Below are positions 53,101-61,223 of a stretch of DNA of 64,000 nucleotides, in pieces. The notes beneath the pieces were generated by a model, which ran no database searches, was not told the DNA's origin, and saw only the letters and a list, made by a program, of their open reading frames with translations. Both the position numbers and the translations under genes were made by a program. The stretch lies in contig JACJXF010000010.1 in assembly GCA_020636775.1 (NCBI GenBank), positions 23,260-87,259 on the forward strand. The letters run 5' to 3'. Position 1 is the first letter of the stretch. The number at the start of each line of letters is the position of its first letter. Source of the stretch: Bacteroidales bacterium. Lineage in GTDB: Bacteria; Bacteroidota; Bacteroidia; Bacteroidales; GCA-2748055.

Positions 53101-53244
53101 AACTGTAATATTCCCTAATATTTTATAAGGTGAACCCGACAGTGTCCAGTTTCCTGAAACATTGCCAGCAGAAATATTAGTTGCTCCATAGTTTAACTGC
53201 AATATCAGGAACAACAATGCTGTAAATAAGATTGATTTTTTCAT
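49300..53244 (-). CDS. T9SS-secreted right-handed beta-helix protein with Ig-like domains
   Basis: A 1314-residue exported protein. Signal peptide about 1-20. Two right-handed beta-helix regions follow (about 60-430 and 470-780, with repeating NNTI, NNIIVNN and GGIYY turns, as in PL/PbH1 repeats). Immunoglobulin-like domains come at about 790-955 (WFKNGDPISGATDKILSISN; YTCQLSN; WQKNTVALPSYTSNRLKI) and another sandwich at about 955-1035. A module at about 1035-1235 is shared with the neighbouring T9SS gene, and the Por secretion tail fills the last about 75 residues (GISVYPNPCSIEATIRW to the basic end KSRININ). Surface carbohydrate binding or adhesion is likely; no catalytic residues are evident. 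Confidence 0.9.
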   Translation of the reverse strand: MKKSILFTALLFLILQLNYGATNISAGNVSGNWTLSGSPYKILGNITVATGTVLTIQPGVRVEFQGPYRLNVSGKLIAAGNVSQIIYFTKTDTVGLSKKLTPAGGGTGRWNGIFFSFANADTSKLDYCTIEYCNTYEGQSNSYYEQSALTCYYSTLIVSNCLIKNNYGVNAGGIKTDYGNVWILNNTIRNNTAYTGAGGIYCNTNQPKVIRGNTITSNTGQAGGGVQLGQCGLNVIVDANFISQNISIIGGGILASSLASGQILNNIIVNNTASNGGGIYYGSAGMVLLNNTICNNLASNSAGGLGFSGQTFINAENNIIWGNMLNAVSNNIDIQSTSFPAFTSCLIGGGVASISNTPGNAVLNNMITASPLFVNPSAGAGKAYGSSPADWKLTINSPCLNAGSETTFPEKITALDFFMNPRKRFEKIDIGAHEFSQSVSTASGTISSPTLWIADTVKITGNLIVNANLTIAPGVYVQFQGYYEMTLNSSFTSQGTAQNPIIFSIKDTTGFSNKLTTNGRYKGITANGVSGNKISYCIFNYAEHIYLYNSPGLVFQNNLVEKCLADYGFFSISGEPASIKYNTFRNNDNIKGNYYRLIVLSSQLCVFEGNKIYNNNTSAVENYGSNLQFVNNLIYNNGGGVLLERSGYGNLFVNNTFAYNQGGIAIEQGTVKFYNNILYKNANPEIYSLNYVDEMLLVQNIFGNTTNPQAWETFIGNKVIDPMFIKPVTTAGISPAVNQANYGVFSISPVIDKGISNIPGFSFPVSDVYGNTRVNNNIPDIGAFEDYHGIPVISAQPVGGSFCEGQNISISTLPVPSDTMIYQWFKNGDPISGATDKILSISNSEQNDIGNYTCQLSNAYGQTSSYPANITIKAAPSILFYSDKQVLCQNQDLSLEISATGQTPLNYTWQKNTVALPSYTSNRLKITNASTTDAGTYRAVVSNSCGSVTSEDILVSINPIPIVHIGNDTLICANTGFTLDPGAFASYLWNDFTANRFKTVQSTGEYWVKVTDSNGCSATSDSISIQVNAPFSGQHLCMVTVDPETKKNMVVWEKVHDEGISSFNVYKLFGSNFVPIGNVAFGDIPQFIDYSSSPEAVAARYAVSVVDTCGNESAKSAYHQTIHLGASPGIQPNTVVLDWTDYIDESKIFQPDYYYIYRGSSPSQMVLIDSTSGSYTEWNDLNPGDARYYQIQVTKPDPCDPAELLGKKASSGPYIHSLSNLEDNRLINGLNPNSISSGISVYPNPCSIEATIRWSNPSQSAYTIKLYDIRGSILREVSGITSDEYLFKREGLDKGIYIIEIIGEKSYKSRININ

Positions 53245-53296
53245 TTCCTTAGGTTTTCTTGTTTCCGCTCAAATTTCTTTCAAAATCAATTAATTA

Positions 53297-54139
53297 TTAA
53301 TCCACAATAAGTCTGGACCTGAATATATCTTTTCCGCTAAGTTCAATAAAATAGACTCCGCTTTGCAGCCCCGAACGGGAGAGCTTATATAAGGATTCAT
53401 GAATGTTATTAACCTCAATAAGCACACTGCCTTTCAGATCAATTACTTTTAATGTATAAGCGAAATTTTCAGGATTGTTCCAGTGAATTGTCGTCTCTGT
53501 TTTAAAAGGATTTGGATAAACAGATATGCCTTCCGCTGCATTTGTAAGATCTATAGCATTTATTAACCTGTTATCCTCAAGGTTCGACAAGGAATGTACA
53601 TAGGGTCCGCTGCTGGCTTTCTTGGTTTTGTATAAGGCCGGTGAGCAGGGAGACGATTTTTTAATAAGTATGCGGTAATAGCGGCTGCCCATTGGATCCT
53701 GATCTGTCCATTCGGTAAAGGCACTTGAAACCGAATCTATCAGATTCAGCTTTGATGGGTCTCCGCCACGATAGATATAGTAATATTCTGGTTGCCAGAT
53801 CTTACTCTCATCAATGTAATTGGTCCAGTCCAAAACCACCGTATTTGGTTCAATCCCTTCCGAAGCACCCAGATAGATTGTCTGATGATAAGCACTCTTT
53901 GCCGATTCATTTCCGCAGGTATCAATTGACGATATCGCGTAACGGGCAGCCAGAGCACCCGGTGAAGAGGTGTAATCGATATATTGTGATACATCTCCAC
54001 TGGAAACGTTACCAACCGGTACATAGGAATTCCCAAAGAGCTTGTAAACATTATAGGATTCAATGCCTGCATCTGGTGTTCGCTCCCAGACTATCATATT
54101 CTTTCCTGTCTCAGGATCAACGGTCACCATACATATTTT
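53297..54139 (-). repeat. C-terminal module copy 2 (paralogous with 49300-50142)
   Basis: The matching last about 280 codons of the T9SS propeller gene. Together with copy 1 it forms a direct repeat with a 3997-base offset, both on the minus strand; the upstream halves of the two genes are unrelated. Confidence 0.85.
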
Positions 54140-56485
54140 TTCATCGCTAAATGGCTCAGAAACTGAGAGATTCAGACTAGGTGACTGGGAGGAGCACTCC
54201 CCATTGCTGACAGTTGCATAATATTCACCTGTCTGGTTGACATATATTTGCTGTGTGCCGGATATTCCGTTGTTCCATGACACCTGGTAGGATAAGAGAG
54301 GATCGGGATTATTGATAATTACACTTACATCCTGACTGCTGCCGTAGCAAATGGCTTTATTCCCTTCTATATCAAGCGACAGATCAGGAGATTCAAGGAC
54401 CTGTACATCCTGTACCACTTCATTACTAAGTCCGTCGTTCGAAACCTTAAGTCTCACCGGGTAAATTCCCTTTGATGAAAACACATGAGAAACATCCTTA
54501 GTGGTATATTCTATGCTCCCGTCATTGTTAATATCCCATTGGTAAGTTGTCAGTTCATCGGTTTTACCAGATAAATTAGTAAGGTTTGTCGAACCGGGGA
54601 GGCAAACTTTTTCGGATGAAAACTCAGCTACAGGAGCCTGGGGAATCATTTTTGTTAAGCCATACTGCCGGGTTGCTATCCAGATATTATTATCAGGATC
54701 AACAACAATGTTTCGTACAGAGTTTTCTATCAGGCCATTATCAATGGAATACAGTTTAAATACTCCATCCCTGAACTTTGACAATTGAAAACCTCCAACC
54801 CATATATTTCCATCATGATCGGCAGCAATGGCTGATGAACCATTAGGAGGATACCAGGTCTGAAAGCTGCTTCCATTCCATTTTGTAAGTCCCGAGGATA
54901 TATACCAGAGATTATCAGATTTATCAAAAACCATCCTTCCTGCAGAATTGGAAGGTGCACCGTCAGCGGTTGTATATTTTTTCCAGCTATTGTTAGACAA
55001 GTCCAGATACCCAATTCCAGTCCAGGAAGTAGAATACCATAACTTTGTACCGCTTACAGCCAGCCCGTTAATGGTATCTGCCGCAATGGAACTATTGGAT
55101 CTGATATATTGTCCCTTTGTTCCGTCGGTAGTTTTATACCAGAAGATACCATGAGTAGTGGCAATAAATATTTTACCGGAGGTTCCGTCGTAAATCATTT
55201 CTTTTACCACCTCACTGGAATATGTGAAAGTGAGGGAACCGGAGATAATGACTGTCGAGTGATTGCCGCTGTTGTCAATTTTAATAAGACCCAGCTTGTC
55301 GAACGACGGGCCTGTCATTACAGGGATATATTTATTATTGGATGCATCAATGGCAGAATAAATAGTCCAGGAATAGGGAGTTGAGCCATTATTCGGGACT
55401 GTAGTCCAATAGGTCCCATCGAATTTAAAACAATTCTGAAACTGGCCAAAGACCCAGGCTTTTTTATTGCTGTCAAATACCAGTGTTTCCACGTAATTCG
55501 AAGGCAGACTGTTTAATAATATCGGATTGGTCCAGGTATCGTTCACCTCATCGACTTTAGCGTATCCAACGTATCCGCCAATCCATACATTTCCCTGGGC
55601 ATCGGCAAGCACATCGAGAGCCATATCCCCCCTGTCAATGGTTCTGCCAGAGGTATAGGTTTTAAAACTGTTGCCGTCATACCGGATCACTCCACCTGCA
55701 GTCCCGAACCAAATCCGTCCCAGTCCGTCCTGTGTAATGGCATATACATTGAACCCCGCCTGTGACCCATAATCTGTCCAGTTATCAGTTTTGGGATTAA
55801 ATTTGTAAGCTCCTCCGTAATAAGCGATCCAAAGGTTTCCATAGCTGTCTTTGAGAATATCGTAAGGACCGTCATCATCAATAAATTTGTTTCCCGGGCC
55901 GGGAATTCTGGTTAAGACATCCGACACATCAAGTTTCCAGAATGCACCGTGGTAGCCAATAATTCCAAACCAAATATTTCCTTCATCATCGGGAACAATG
56001 GACTTAACAAAATAACTCCCGCTAAGGGTATATTTTGTCCAGTTGGTTCCGTCAAATTTGAAAGCTTTACCCATTTCTCCAAACCAGAGGTTTCCTGAAA
56101 GATCTTCGGTAATGGTGGAAATAGTGCTGATATAATCACCATTTATTTTGGTGATATTGGTCCATTTGCTTCCGTCGAACATGGAAATTCCTCCGTTATA
56201 GGTTCCAAACCAGTAATTTCCATGAACGTCAATGTACATGCATTGAACAGCGTTCCGGCTTATTCCGCTGTTTTCAATATTAAAAACTTTTACAAGCGAG
56301 CCATCACTTTTTTTCCTTTTAAAAGCTCCCCCGGAAGTACATACCCAGACAAAATCCCCATCTTCAGTCAGAGAATTTATCTGGTTCATATCCGTGTAAT
56401 TCACGATTTTATATTGCGCATCAGCAGGTTTACTGAAAAGTGCAAAACTGAAAATTAATAGACCTGTAAGTATAATTTTTTTCAT
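53297..56485 (-). CDS. T9SS-secreted two-component-regulator-type propeller protein with PKD domain
   Basis: A 1062-residue exported protein (signal about 1-23). Residues about 30-610 are repeated propeller blades of the 'Reg_prop' type (NYWFGTYNGGISMFDGSKWTN; GRIWFGTAGGVIRYDGNSF; NIWVGGFQLSKF), normally seen in hybrid two-component sensors but here in a soluble secreted protein. A PKD domain is at about 620-700 (AEFSSEKVCLPGS, YQWDINNDGS, GIYPVRLKV), followed by a beta sandwich, the about 280-residue module shared with the beta-helix gene, and the Por tail (GISVYPNPFKTETTIHW). No kinase, transmembrane helix or HTH is present. Binding or adhesion is likely. Confidence 0.9.
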   Translation of the reverse strand: MKKIILTGLLIFSFALFSKPADAQYKIVNYTDMNQINSLTEDGDFVWVCTSGGAFKRKKSDGSLVKVFNIENSGISRNAVQCMYIDVHGNYWFGTYNGGISMFDGSKWTNITKINGDYISTISTITEDLSGNLWFGEMGKAFKFDGTNWTKYTLSGSYFVKSIVPDDEGNIWFGIIGYHGAFWKLDVSDVLTRIPGPGNKFIDDDGPYDILKDSYGNLWIAYYGGAYKFNPKTDNWTDYGSQAGFNVYAITQDGLGRIWFGTAGGVIRYDGNSFKTYTSGRTIDRGDMALDVLADAQGNVWIGGYVGYAKVDEVNDTWTNPILLNSLPSNYVETLVFDSNKKAWVFGQFQNCFKFDGTYWTTVPNNGSTPYSWTIYSAIDASNNKYIPVMTGPSFDKLGLIKIDNSGNHSTVIISGSLTFTYSSEVVKEMIYDGTSGKIFIATTHGIFWYKTTDGTKGQYIRSNSSIAADTINGLAVSGTKLWYSTSWTGIGYLDLSNNSWKKYTTADGAPSNSAGRMVFDKSDNLWYISSGLTKWNGSSFQTWYPPNGSSAIAADHDGNIWVGGFQLSKFRDGVFKLYSIDNGLIENSVRNIVVDPDNNIWIATRQYGLTKMIPQAPVAEFSSEKVCLPGSTNLTNLSGKTDELTTYQWDINNDGSIEYTTKDVSHVFSSKGIYPVRLKVSNDGLSNEVVQDVQVLESPDLSLDIEGNKAICYGSSQDVSVIINNPDPLLSYQVSWNNGISGTQQIYVNQTGEYYATVSNGECSSQSPSLNLSVSEPFSDEKICMVTVDPETGKNMIVWERTPDAGIESYNVYKLFGNSYVPVGNVSSGDVSQYIDYTSSPGALAARYAISSIDTCGNESAKSAYHQTIYLGASEGIEPNTVVLDWTNYIDESKIWQPEYYYIYRGGDPSKLNLIDSVSSAFTEWTDQDPMGSRYYRILIKKSSPCSPALYKTKKASSGPYVHSLSNLEDNRLINAIDLTNAAEGISVYPNPFKTETTIHWNNPENFAYTLKVIDLKGSVLIEVNNIHESLYKLSRSGLQSGVYFIELSGKDIFRSRLIVD

Positions 56486-56607
56486 AACCGGACAATTTTT
56501 TAATATCGATAAATGTAGGGCAAAGGTGATTATAAGTCAATAGTGTTTTGACGAACCTAGATAAGACTTCGGAATCTGGTTTTTGGTTGCCTTGGTTTTA
56601 CGGTAGT

Positions 56608-56671
56608 TGGGTAAATGGGTGAATGGGTTAATGGGTAAATGGGTGAATGGGTAAATGGGTAAATGGGTAAA
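56608..56671. repeat. 8-base tandem array (TGGGTAAA-like), eight units
   Basis: Eight units of TGGGTRAA/TGGGTTAA (TGGGTAAA, TGGGTGAA, TGGGTTAA, TGGGTAAA, TGGGTGAA, then three TGGGTAAA), with a decayed ninth unit, TGAGTAGG, after them. It is a microsatellite-like array in the intergenic space. Confidence 0.92.
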
Positions 56672-56924
56672 TGAGTAGGCTAATAAAAATATCGACTTTA
56701 CCACGGAGATATGGATTTCACGGGGCACGGTGATTTTTTAGAAATTTCGGGAGGGGAGTGTTCATTAAACTGGGGAGTGTTCATTAAACTGTGTCAGCAT
56801 CATTTATTCTATTTGAATATTAAGGTCCTATTTTCTACGTGTATATGAGAGAGCCTACAAGACTGTGATCTTCCTTTGCTAAACTTCTGTGAAAATTCAA
56901 GCACTCATTAACCCATTCACCCAT
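56615..56924. repeat. Long-range 19-base inverted repeat
   Basis: ATGGGTGAATGGGTTAATG inside the array (56615-56633) reappears as its exact reverse complement at 56906-56924, 272 bases downstream. The two could pair across the region or reflect an inverted duplication of part of the array. Confidence 0.8.
56753..56790. repeat. 19-base perfect tandem duplication
   Basis: GGGGAGTGTTCATTAAACT occurs at 56753-56771 and again immediately at 56772-56790, followed by GTGTCAG. The GTGTTCATTAAACTGTGTCAG pattern is reminiscent of insertion-sequence ends (possibly IS256-like), but no transposase is nearby and I cannot confirm this. Confidence 0.85.
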
Positions 56925-57008
56925 TAATTCCCTATCCCTAACAAAAAACAATATTCCCCCCGAAATTCCGTTAAAATTTACCTAATTTTATCCCGCCAAA
57001 ACAGAAGC

Positions 57009-58445
57009 ATGCGACGATTAATAAAAATTCTATTCCTTTTACCTTTACTTGTTTACATCTTCGCTTGTCAGAGAGAGGGATTTATTACTACACCTGATGC
57101 AAAGCTTCGCTTTTCAGTGGATACCGTATATTTCGATACAGTGTTCACAACCCTCAGCACCGTTACCCGAAGATTTACCGTTAAAAATCCATATAAGGAA
57201 TTCATAAAGATTTCTTCCGCTACCCTTGCCGGTGGCAACAACTCAGTGTACAGGATAAATTTTGACGGGGTATCCGGAACAGAATTTAAGAATATAGAAA
57301 TCCCTCCCTCCGACAGTCTTTTTATGTTTGTGGAGGCCACCCTTGACCCGAATAATAACCCGGATATTCTGCTTCAGCAGGATTCCATTGTGTTTGTAAC
57401 CAACAACAATATTCAGGATGTTGATCTGGTGGCATGGGGACAGGACGTGCATATCCTTCGAGACAGCATTTTTAATTCGCAGACATGGACCAATGATAAG
57501 CCATATCTGGTTCTGGGTTATGCTGCTCTGGATTCGGCTCAGGTACTCACCATCGAAGAAGGAACAAGGATTTTTTTTCACAGGGATTCCTATCTGTTTA
57601 TTGCCGGCTCATTAATCGTGAATGGAACCCGTGAAAACCCGGTAAAGTTCAGTGGCGACAGACTTGAAAAATTATATGACGATGTTCCGGGTCAGTGGAC
57701 AGGTATTGTATTTTACCCCTGGAGCCGGGATAACCACATCAATTATGCTGAAATTAAAGGCGGACTGGTTGGTATTGTACTTCAGTCGAGTCTGGATCTG
57801 CAGCCCGAGGTGGACCTTGAAATTAACAATACCAAAATCCAGCATATAAGCAGCTACGGCATACGTGCAGCCTTTTCCAGAATTTCCGGTTACAATAATC
57901 TGATTACCAATTGCGGAATTAGTGCCATTGCTCTGGAAGGGGGAGGGGACTACCAATTTTTTCAGACAACCATTGCAAACTGGTTTGATTATAATACCCG
58001 GAATACTCCCTCTGTGATTTTCACAAACTACGTCACCTTAAAAGACCGCAACGGTAAAGATTCCGCGACACTGGTGCGAGATCTGACCAATGCATATTTC
58101 GGGAACAGTATCATATACGGCAGCAATAAGACGGAGCTGGCATGGTCTCAGAATAACACGGGTATGATGAACTTTATGTTTGAAAATTGCCTTGTGAAAT
58201 TCGATACAGCCGATATACCGGAGGGCGGACTGGATCATTTTTATAATTCTGTAAATTACGAAAACCCATGGTTCCTCAATATTGATAAATACGATTTTCA
58301 CCTCGATACACTGGAGATTTCCCCTGCCCGTGATGCAGGAAAACTCACAATCGGCCAGTCCTTTCCCTTTGATCTCGATGGGATTTCGCGTATAGCCGAC
58401 AACAAGCCGGATATTGGCTGTTATGAATTTTTAAAGCCTGAATAG
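57009..58445 (+). CDS. Right-handed beta-helix lipoprotein
   Basis: A 478-residue lipoprotein (lipobox YIFAC, Cys20). After a beta-sandwich N-terminal part (about 30-150, with DTVFTTLSTVTRRFTVKNPYKEFIKI), residues about 180-470 form a right-handed parallel beta-helix (LTIEEGTRIFFHRDSYLFIAGSLIVNGT, GLVGIVLQSSLDLQ, NNTKIQHISSYGIRAAFSR). The end IADNKPDIGCYEF is typical of Bacteroidota beta-helix surface proteins. It lacks recognisable catalytic residues. The EEP-family hydrolase gene follows after 44 bases and may share its transcript. Confidence 0.83.
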   Translation: MRRLIKILFLLPLLVYIFACQREGFITTPDAKLRFSVDTVYFDTVFTTLSTVTRRFTVKNPYKEFIKISSATLAGGNNSVYRINFDGVSGTEFKNIEIPPSDSLFMFVEATLDPNNNPDILLQQDSIVFVTNNNIQDVDLVAWGQDVHILRDSIFNSQTWTNDKPYLVLGYAALDSAQVLTIEEGTRIFFHRDSYLFIAGSLIVNGTRENPVKFSGDRLEKLYDDVPGQWTGIVFYPWSRDNHINYAEIKGGLVGIVLQSSLDLQPEVDLEINNTKIQHISSYGIRAAFSRISGYNNLITNCGISAIALEGGGDYQFFQTTIANWFDYNTRNTPSVIFTNYVTLKDRNGKDSATLVRDLTNAYFGNSIIYGSNKTELAWSQNNTGMMNFMFENCLVKFDTADIPEGGLDHFYNSVNYENPWFLNIDKYDFHLDTLEISPARDAGKLTIGQSFPFDLDGISRIADNKPDIGCYEFLKPE

Positions 58446-58489
58446 ACGATTTTTTCTTTCTCAGAGCATTAAGGAAGAAAATATCAGTT

Positions 58490-59536
58490 GTGAAATCAAT
58501 TATCTTTCTTTTTATACTGCTGTGCGGTTTTTTCTTTTTCCCAAAAATCAGGCTGCCGAAAAGCAATCCTCAGGATACAAGATTTAAGGTCATGTTCTGG
58601 AATCCGGAGAATTTTTTCGATTACTACAACGACAGTGTCAAAAACGATGAGGAGTTTCTTCCCTACGGAATGCGTGCATGGGATTCGGTTCGCTACCAGA
58701 AAAAACTACAAAATACATACAAAGTTATCATGGCGGCAGGGGAGTGGACCCCTCCGGATATTATCGGGTTGTGCGAAATTGAAAACAGGAAAGTTCTTTT
58801 TGACCTCCTCCGGAACACTCCCTTTTCTTTTTTTAACTATCGTTTTGTTCATCACGAATCGCGCGACAGGAGAGGCATTGATGTTGCCTTACTCTATAAT
58901 GCAGACAAGCTGAAACTGCTTTGGGATACTGCGATTCCGGTTGTTTTTGCACATGAGATTGAATCCAGGACTCGCGATATACTTTGTGCCCGACTCCTAA
59001 AGGAACCTGCCGATACCCTTTCTTTATTCGTTAATCACTGGCCCTCCAAATATGGGGGTGCCGGAATCACTGGTGATTTACGCGAAGAGGCAGCGGCATG
59101 TCTGGGAAATTTTGTCTGCAAAACGCTGAATCATTCACCCGCTGATAAAATAATAATTATGGGTGATTTTAATGATCCTCCTGTAAGCAAGGCTGTTCTG
59201 AAATTGCTTTCTATGCAATGTATCGGGACCGACAGTCTTCCTGCTCTGATAAATCTGGCTTCCAACTATAAAGGAGATGTGCAGGGAAGTTACAAATTCC
59301 AGGGAAGCTGGGAGCTACTGGATCAGATTATGGTTAGCAGAAATTTGTTGACGGGGGGAGAGGGATTACATGTCAGACCGGGTAGTTTCAGGGTTTTTTC
59401 TCCTGACTATTTATTTGAGAGGGATGATAAATTCGGGGGGTTCAAACCTTTCAGGACCTATTCCGGATATACTTATTCAGGTGGATTCAGCGATCACCTC
59501 CCCGTACTGCTTGATCTTTATGACGGGGCAGACTAA
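58490..59536 (+). CDS. Endonuclease/exonuclease/phosphatase-family protein, exported
   Basis: A 348-residue exported protein (signal about 1-18) with the full EEP catalytic set: Asn in FWNPENFFDYY, Glu in GLCEIENRKVL, His in ESRDRRGIDVALL/VNHWPSKY, Asp and Asn in IMGDFNDPPVS, and SDHLPVLLDLY at the C-terminus. Members are nucleases, phosphatases or phospholipases; export with this domain often means extracellular nucleic-acid or phosphodiester use. It starts with GTG at 58490, with AAGGAAG about 12 bases upstream as a possible ribosome-binding site. It ends 3 bases from the opposing CCA gene. Confidence 0.88.
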   Translation: MKSIIFLFILLCGFFFFPKIRLPKSNPQDTRFKVMFWNPENFFDYYNDSVKNDEEFLPYGMRAWDSVRYQKKLQNTYKVIMAAGEWTPPDIIGLCEIENRKVLFDLLRNTPFSFFNYRFVHHESRDRRGIDVALLYNADKLKLLWDTAIPVVFAHEIESRTRDILCARLLKEPADTLSLFVNHWPSKYGGAGITGDLREEAAACLGNFVCKTLNHSPADKIIIMGDFNDPPVSKAVLKLLSMQCIGTDSLPALINLASNYKGDVQGSYKFQGSWELLDQIMVSRNLLTGGEGLHVRPGSFRVFSPDYLFERDDKFGGFKPFRTYSGYTYSGGFSDHLPVLLDLYDGAD

Positions 59537-59538
59537 TT

Positions 59539-61050
59539 TTAAGGCTTTGATGGAGACGGAGATTCAATTGTACCGTTCTGATTTTCGATTCGCAGAATAT
59601 CCTCCTTGCTCAGATGTGGAGTCAATCCAAGTTCCTTTCCCTTTTCAATCATGTGTTCCCAGGCGGCATCAAAATTATTCGGAATAATGCCATCTAAAAT
59701 GGCATCTTTCAGAAAGTTTTTTATTGTACCTATTTCCCTGCAGGGAGGGATATTAAAGACAAGCTGAATATTGTCTCCGCTGATGGGGGGCTGGAAATTA
59801 CGTATGGAGTCCCGGGCTTCCAGTTCTGCCATTTTCTCCCTTACTTTTTTAAAATTTGCAAGGTGCTTTTTTACTGTCTGAGGATTCTTGGAGGTAATGT
59901 CAGCCTCACACAGTGTCATAAGGTCATCAATATCTTCCCCGGCATCGAAAAGTAATCTTCTGATGGCTGAATCTGTTACAATTTCCTGCGAAAGCACAAT
60001 GGGTCGCAAATGCAATAATACCAGTTTCTGCACATAATGCATTGACTCATGAAGAGGAAGTTTCAATCTTCTGAAAATGGACGGAACCATTTTATAACCC
60101 AGAAATTCATGTCCGTGAAAGGTCCAGCCCAGTCCTGGTTCGTATTTTTTTGTCAGCGGCTTGGCAATATCATGAAGAACGGCAGCCCAGCGAAGCCAAA
60201 GGGAATCGGTTACAAGGGAAATATTATCGAGGACCTTAAGAGTGTGGTAAAAATTGTCTTTGTGTTTTTGTCCTCCCTCCTCATCAACTCCCTTTAAAGC
60301 CTGAAACTCAGGAAATATTAACTGAAGAATACCTGTAGTCTCCATCATTATAAATCCGGCGGAAGGCTTTGGCGAAAGCACAATTTTATTGAGTTCATCA
60401 GTAATCCTTTCAGCCGAAACTATTTTTAATCTTTCTTTATTTTCACGTATGGATGCAAAGCATACATCATCAATGCGAAAATTTAGCTGGGATGCAAAAC
60501 GTATAGCCCGCATCATGCGCAGGGGATCATCTGAAAAGGTAGTGGATGGATCAAGTGGTGTCCGGATAATCTTCTTCTCCAGGTCGGTAATTCCGTTAAA
60601 AGGATCCACCAGCCGGCCATAGTCTTCCTTGTTGAGACTGATGGCCATGGCATTTATCGTAAAGTCGCGCCTGTTCTGATCGTCCTCGAGACTTCCGTCT
60701 TCAACCACAGGTTTTCTGGAGTTACGATTATAGGATTCTTTTCTTGCCCCGACAAACTCAACTTCAAGGTCCCCGGTTTTCAGCATGGCCGTTCCAAAAT
60801 TCTTAAAAATACTAAGTTTCTTGCGACCCAGCCGCCTGGCAACCTTTTCGGCAAAATCAATACCACTGCCCAGAACAACAATGTCAATGTCCTTTGAATT
60901 TCTCCTGAGCAGACAGTCCCTGACAAACCCTCCAATAACAAAGGCTTTCAGGTTTTTCTCTGCCGCAATGTCAGATATTATTTCAAAAACAGGAACATTT
61001 AGACAATTCTCCATATGTAGATATGACAGTTTATTGATTTTGTGTGACAA
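59539..61050 (-). CDS. cca: CCA tRNA nucleotidyltransferase (HD-domain type)
   Basis: A 503-residue class II CCA-adding enzyme. The nucleotidyltransferase head has VIGGFVRDCLL and the metal pair DID (54-56). The neck/body has EDDQNRRDFTINAMA, DPLRMMRAIRF and further motifs. A C-terminal HD phosphohydrolase domain (HDIAKPL, HGHEFLGYKM) gives the long form with extra phosphatase activity in related proteins. The start is uncertain: ATG 61050, or ATG 61014 twelve codons in; the shorter form begins MENCLNVPVF. Essential housekeeping gene, convergent with the EEP gene and divergent from thioredoxin. Confidence 0.93.
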   Translation of the reverse strand: MSHKINKLSYLHMENCLNVPVFEIISDIAAEKNLKAFVIGGFVRDCLLRRNSKDIDIVVLGSGIDFAEKVARRLGRKKLSIFKNFGTAMLKTGDLEVEFVGARKESYNRNSRKPVVEDGSLEDDQNRRDFTINAMAISLNKEDYGRLVDPFNGITDLEKKIIRTPLDPSTTFSDDPLRMMRAIRFASQLNFRIDDVCFASIRENKERLKIVSAERITDELNKIVLSPKPSAGFIMMETTGILQLIFPEFQALKGVDEEGGQKHKDNFYHTLKVLDNISLVTDSLWLRWAAVLHDIAKPLTKKYEPGLGWTFHGHEFLGYKMVPSIFRRLKLPLHESMHYVQKLVLLHLRPIVLSQEIVTDSAIRRLLFDAGEDIDDLMTLCEADITSKNPQTVKKHLANFKKVREKMAELEARDSIRNFQPPISGDNIQLVFNIPPCREIGTIKNFLKDAILDGIIPNNFDAAWEHMIEKGKELGLTPHLSKEDILRIENQNGTIESPSPSKP

Positions 61051-61223
61051 AATTACAATTATTTGCCGTTATCTGCTAGATAAGATTGTTTATTGGCAGC
61101 TGGTATGATATTTGGGTCTGATTGTTAAAATGATGGATACAACTGGATGGAAAGCATTTACTGACTTTCATATCCCTCAAATTTTTAATATATTGCATTT
61201 AATATTTATCAAACATCAAAAAA

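Larger units (their letters stand above)
56486..57008. other. Intergenic region, 523 bases, repeat-rich
   Basis: Longest non-coding stretch in the window. It holds the 8-base tandem array at 56608-56671, its inverted echo at 56906-56924 and a 19-base tandem duplication at 56753-56790. No gene: the ORF through the array is low-complexity (repeating Phe-Thr-His-Leu-Pro). It lies between the divergent T9SS propeller gene and the beta-helix lipoprotein gene, so it must also carry their promoters, which I could not place. Confidence 0.7.

Noticed and set aside
56537..56728. Minus-strand ORF with repeating Phe-Thr-His-Leu-Pro
   Set aside because: It is only the translation of the 8-base tandem array; no start context, no conserved sequence.
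56608..56924. Possible CRISPR array
   Set aside because: Units are 8 bases with no spacers and no cas genes nearby.
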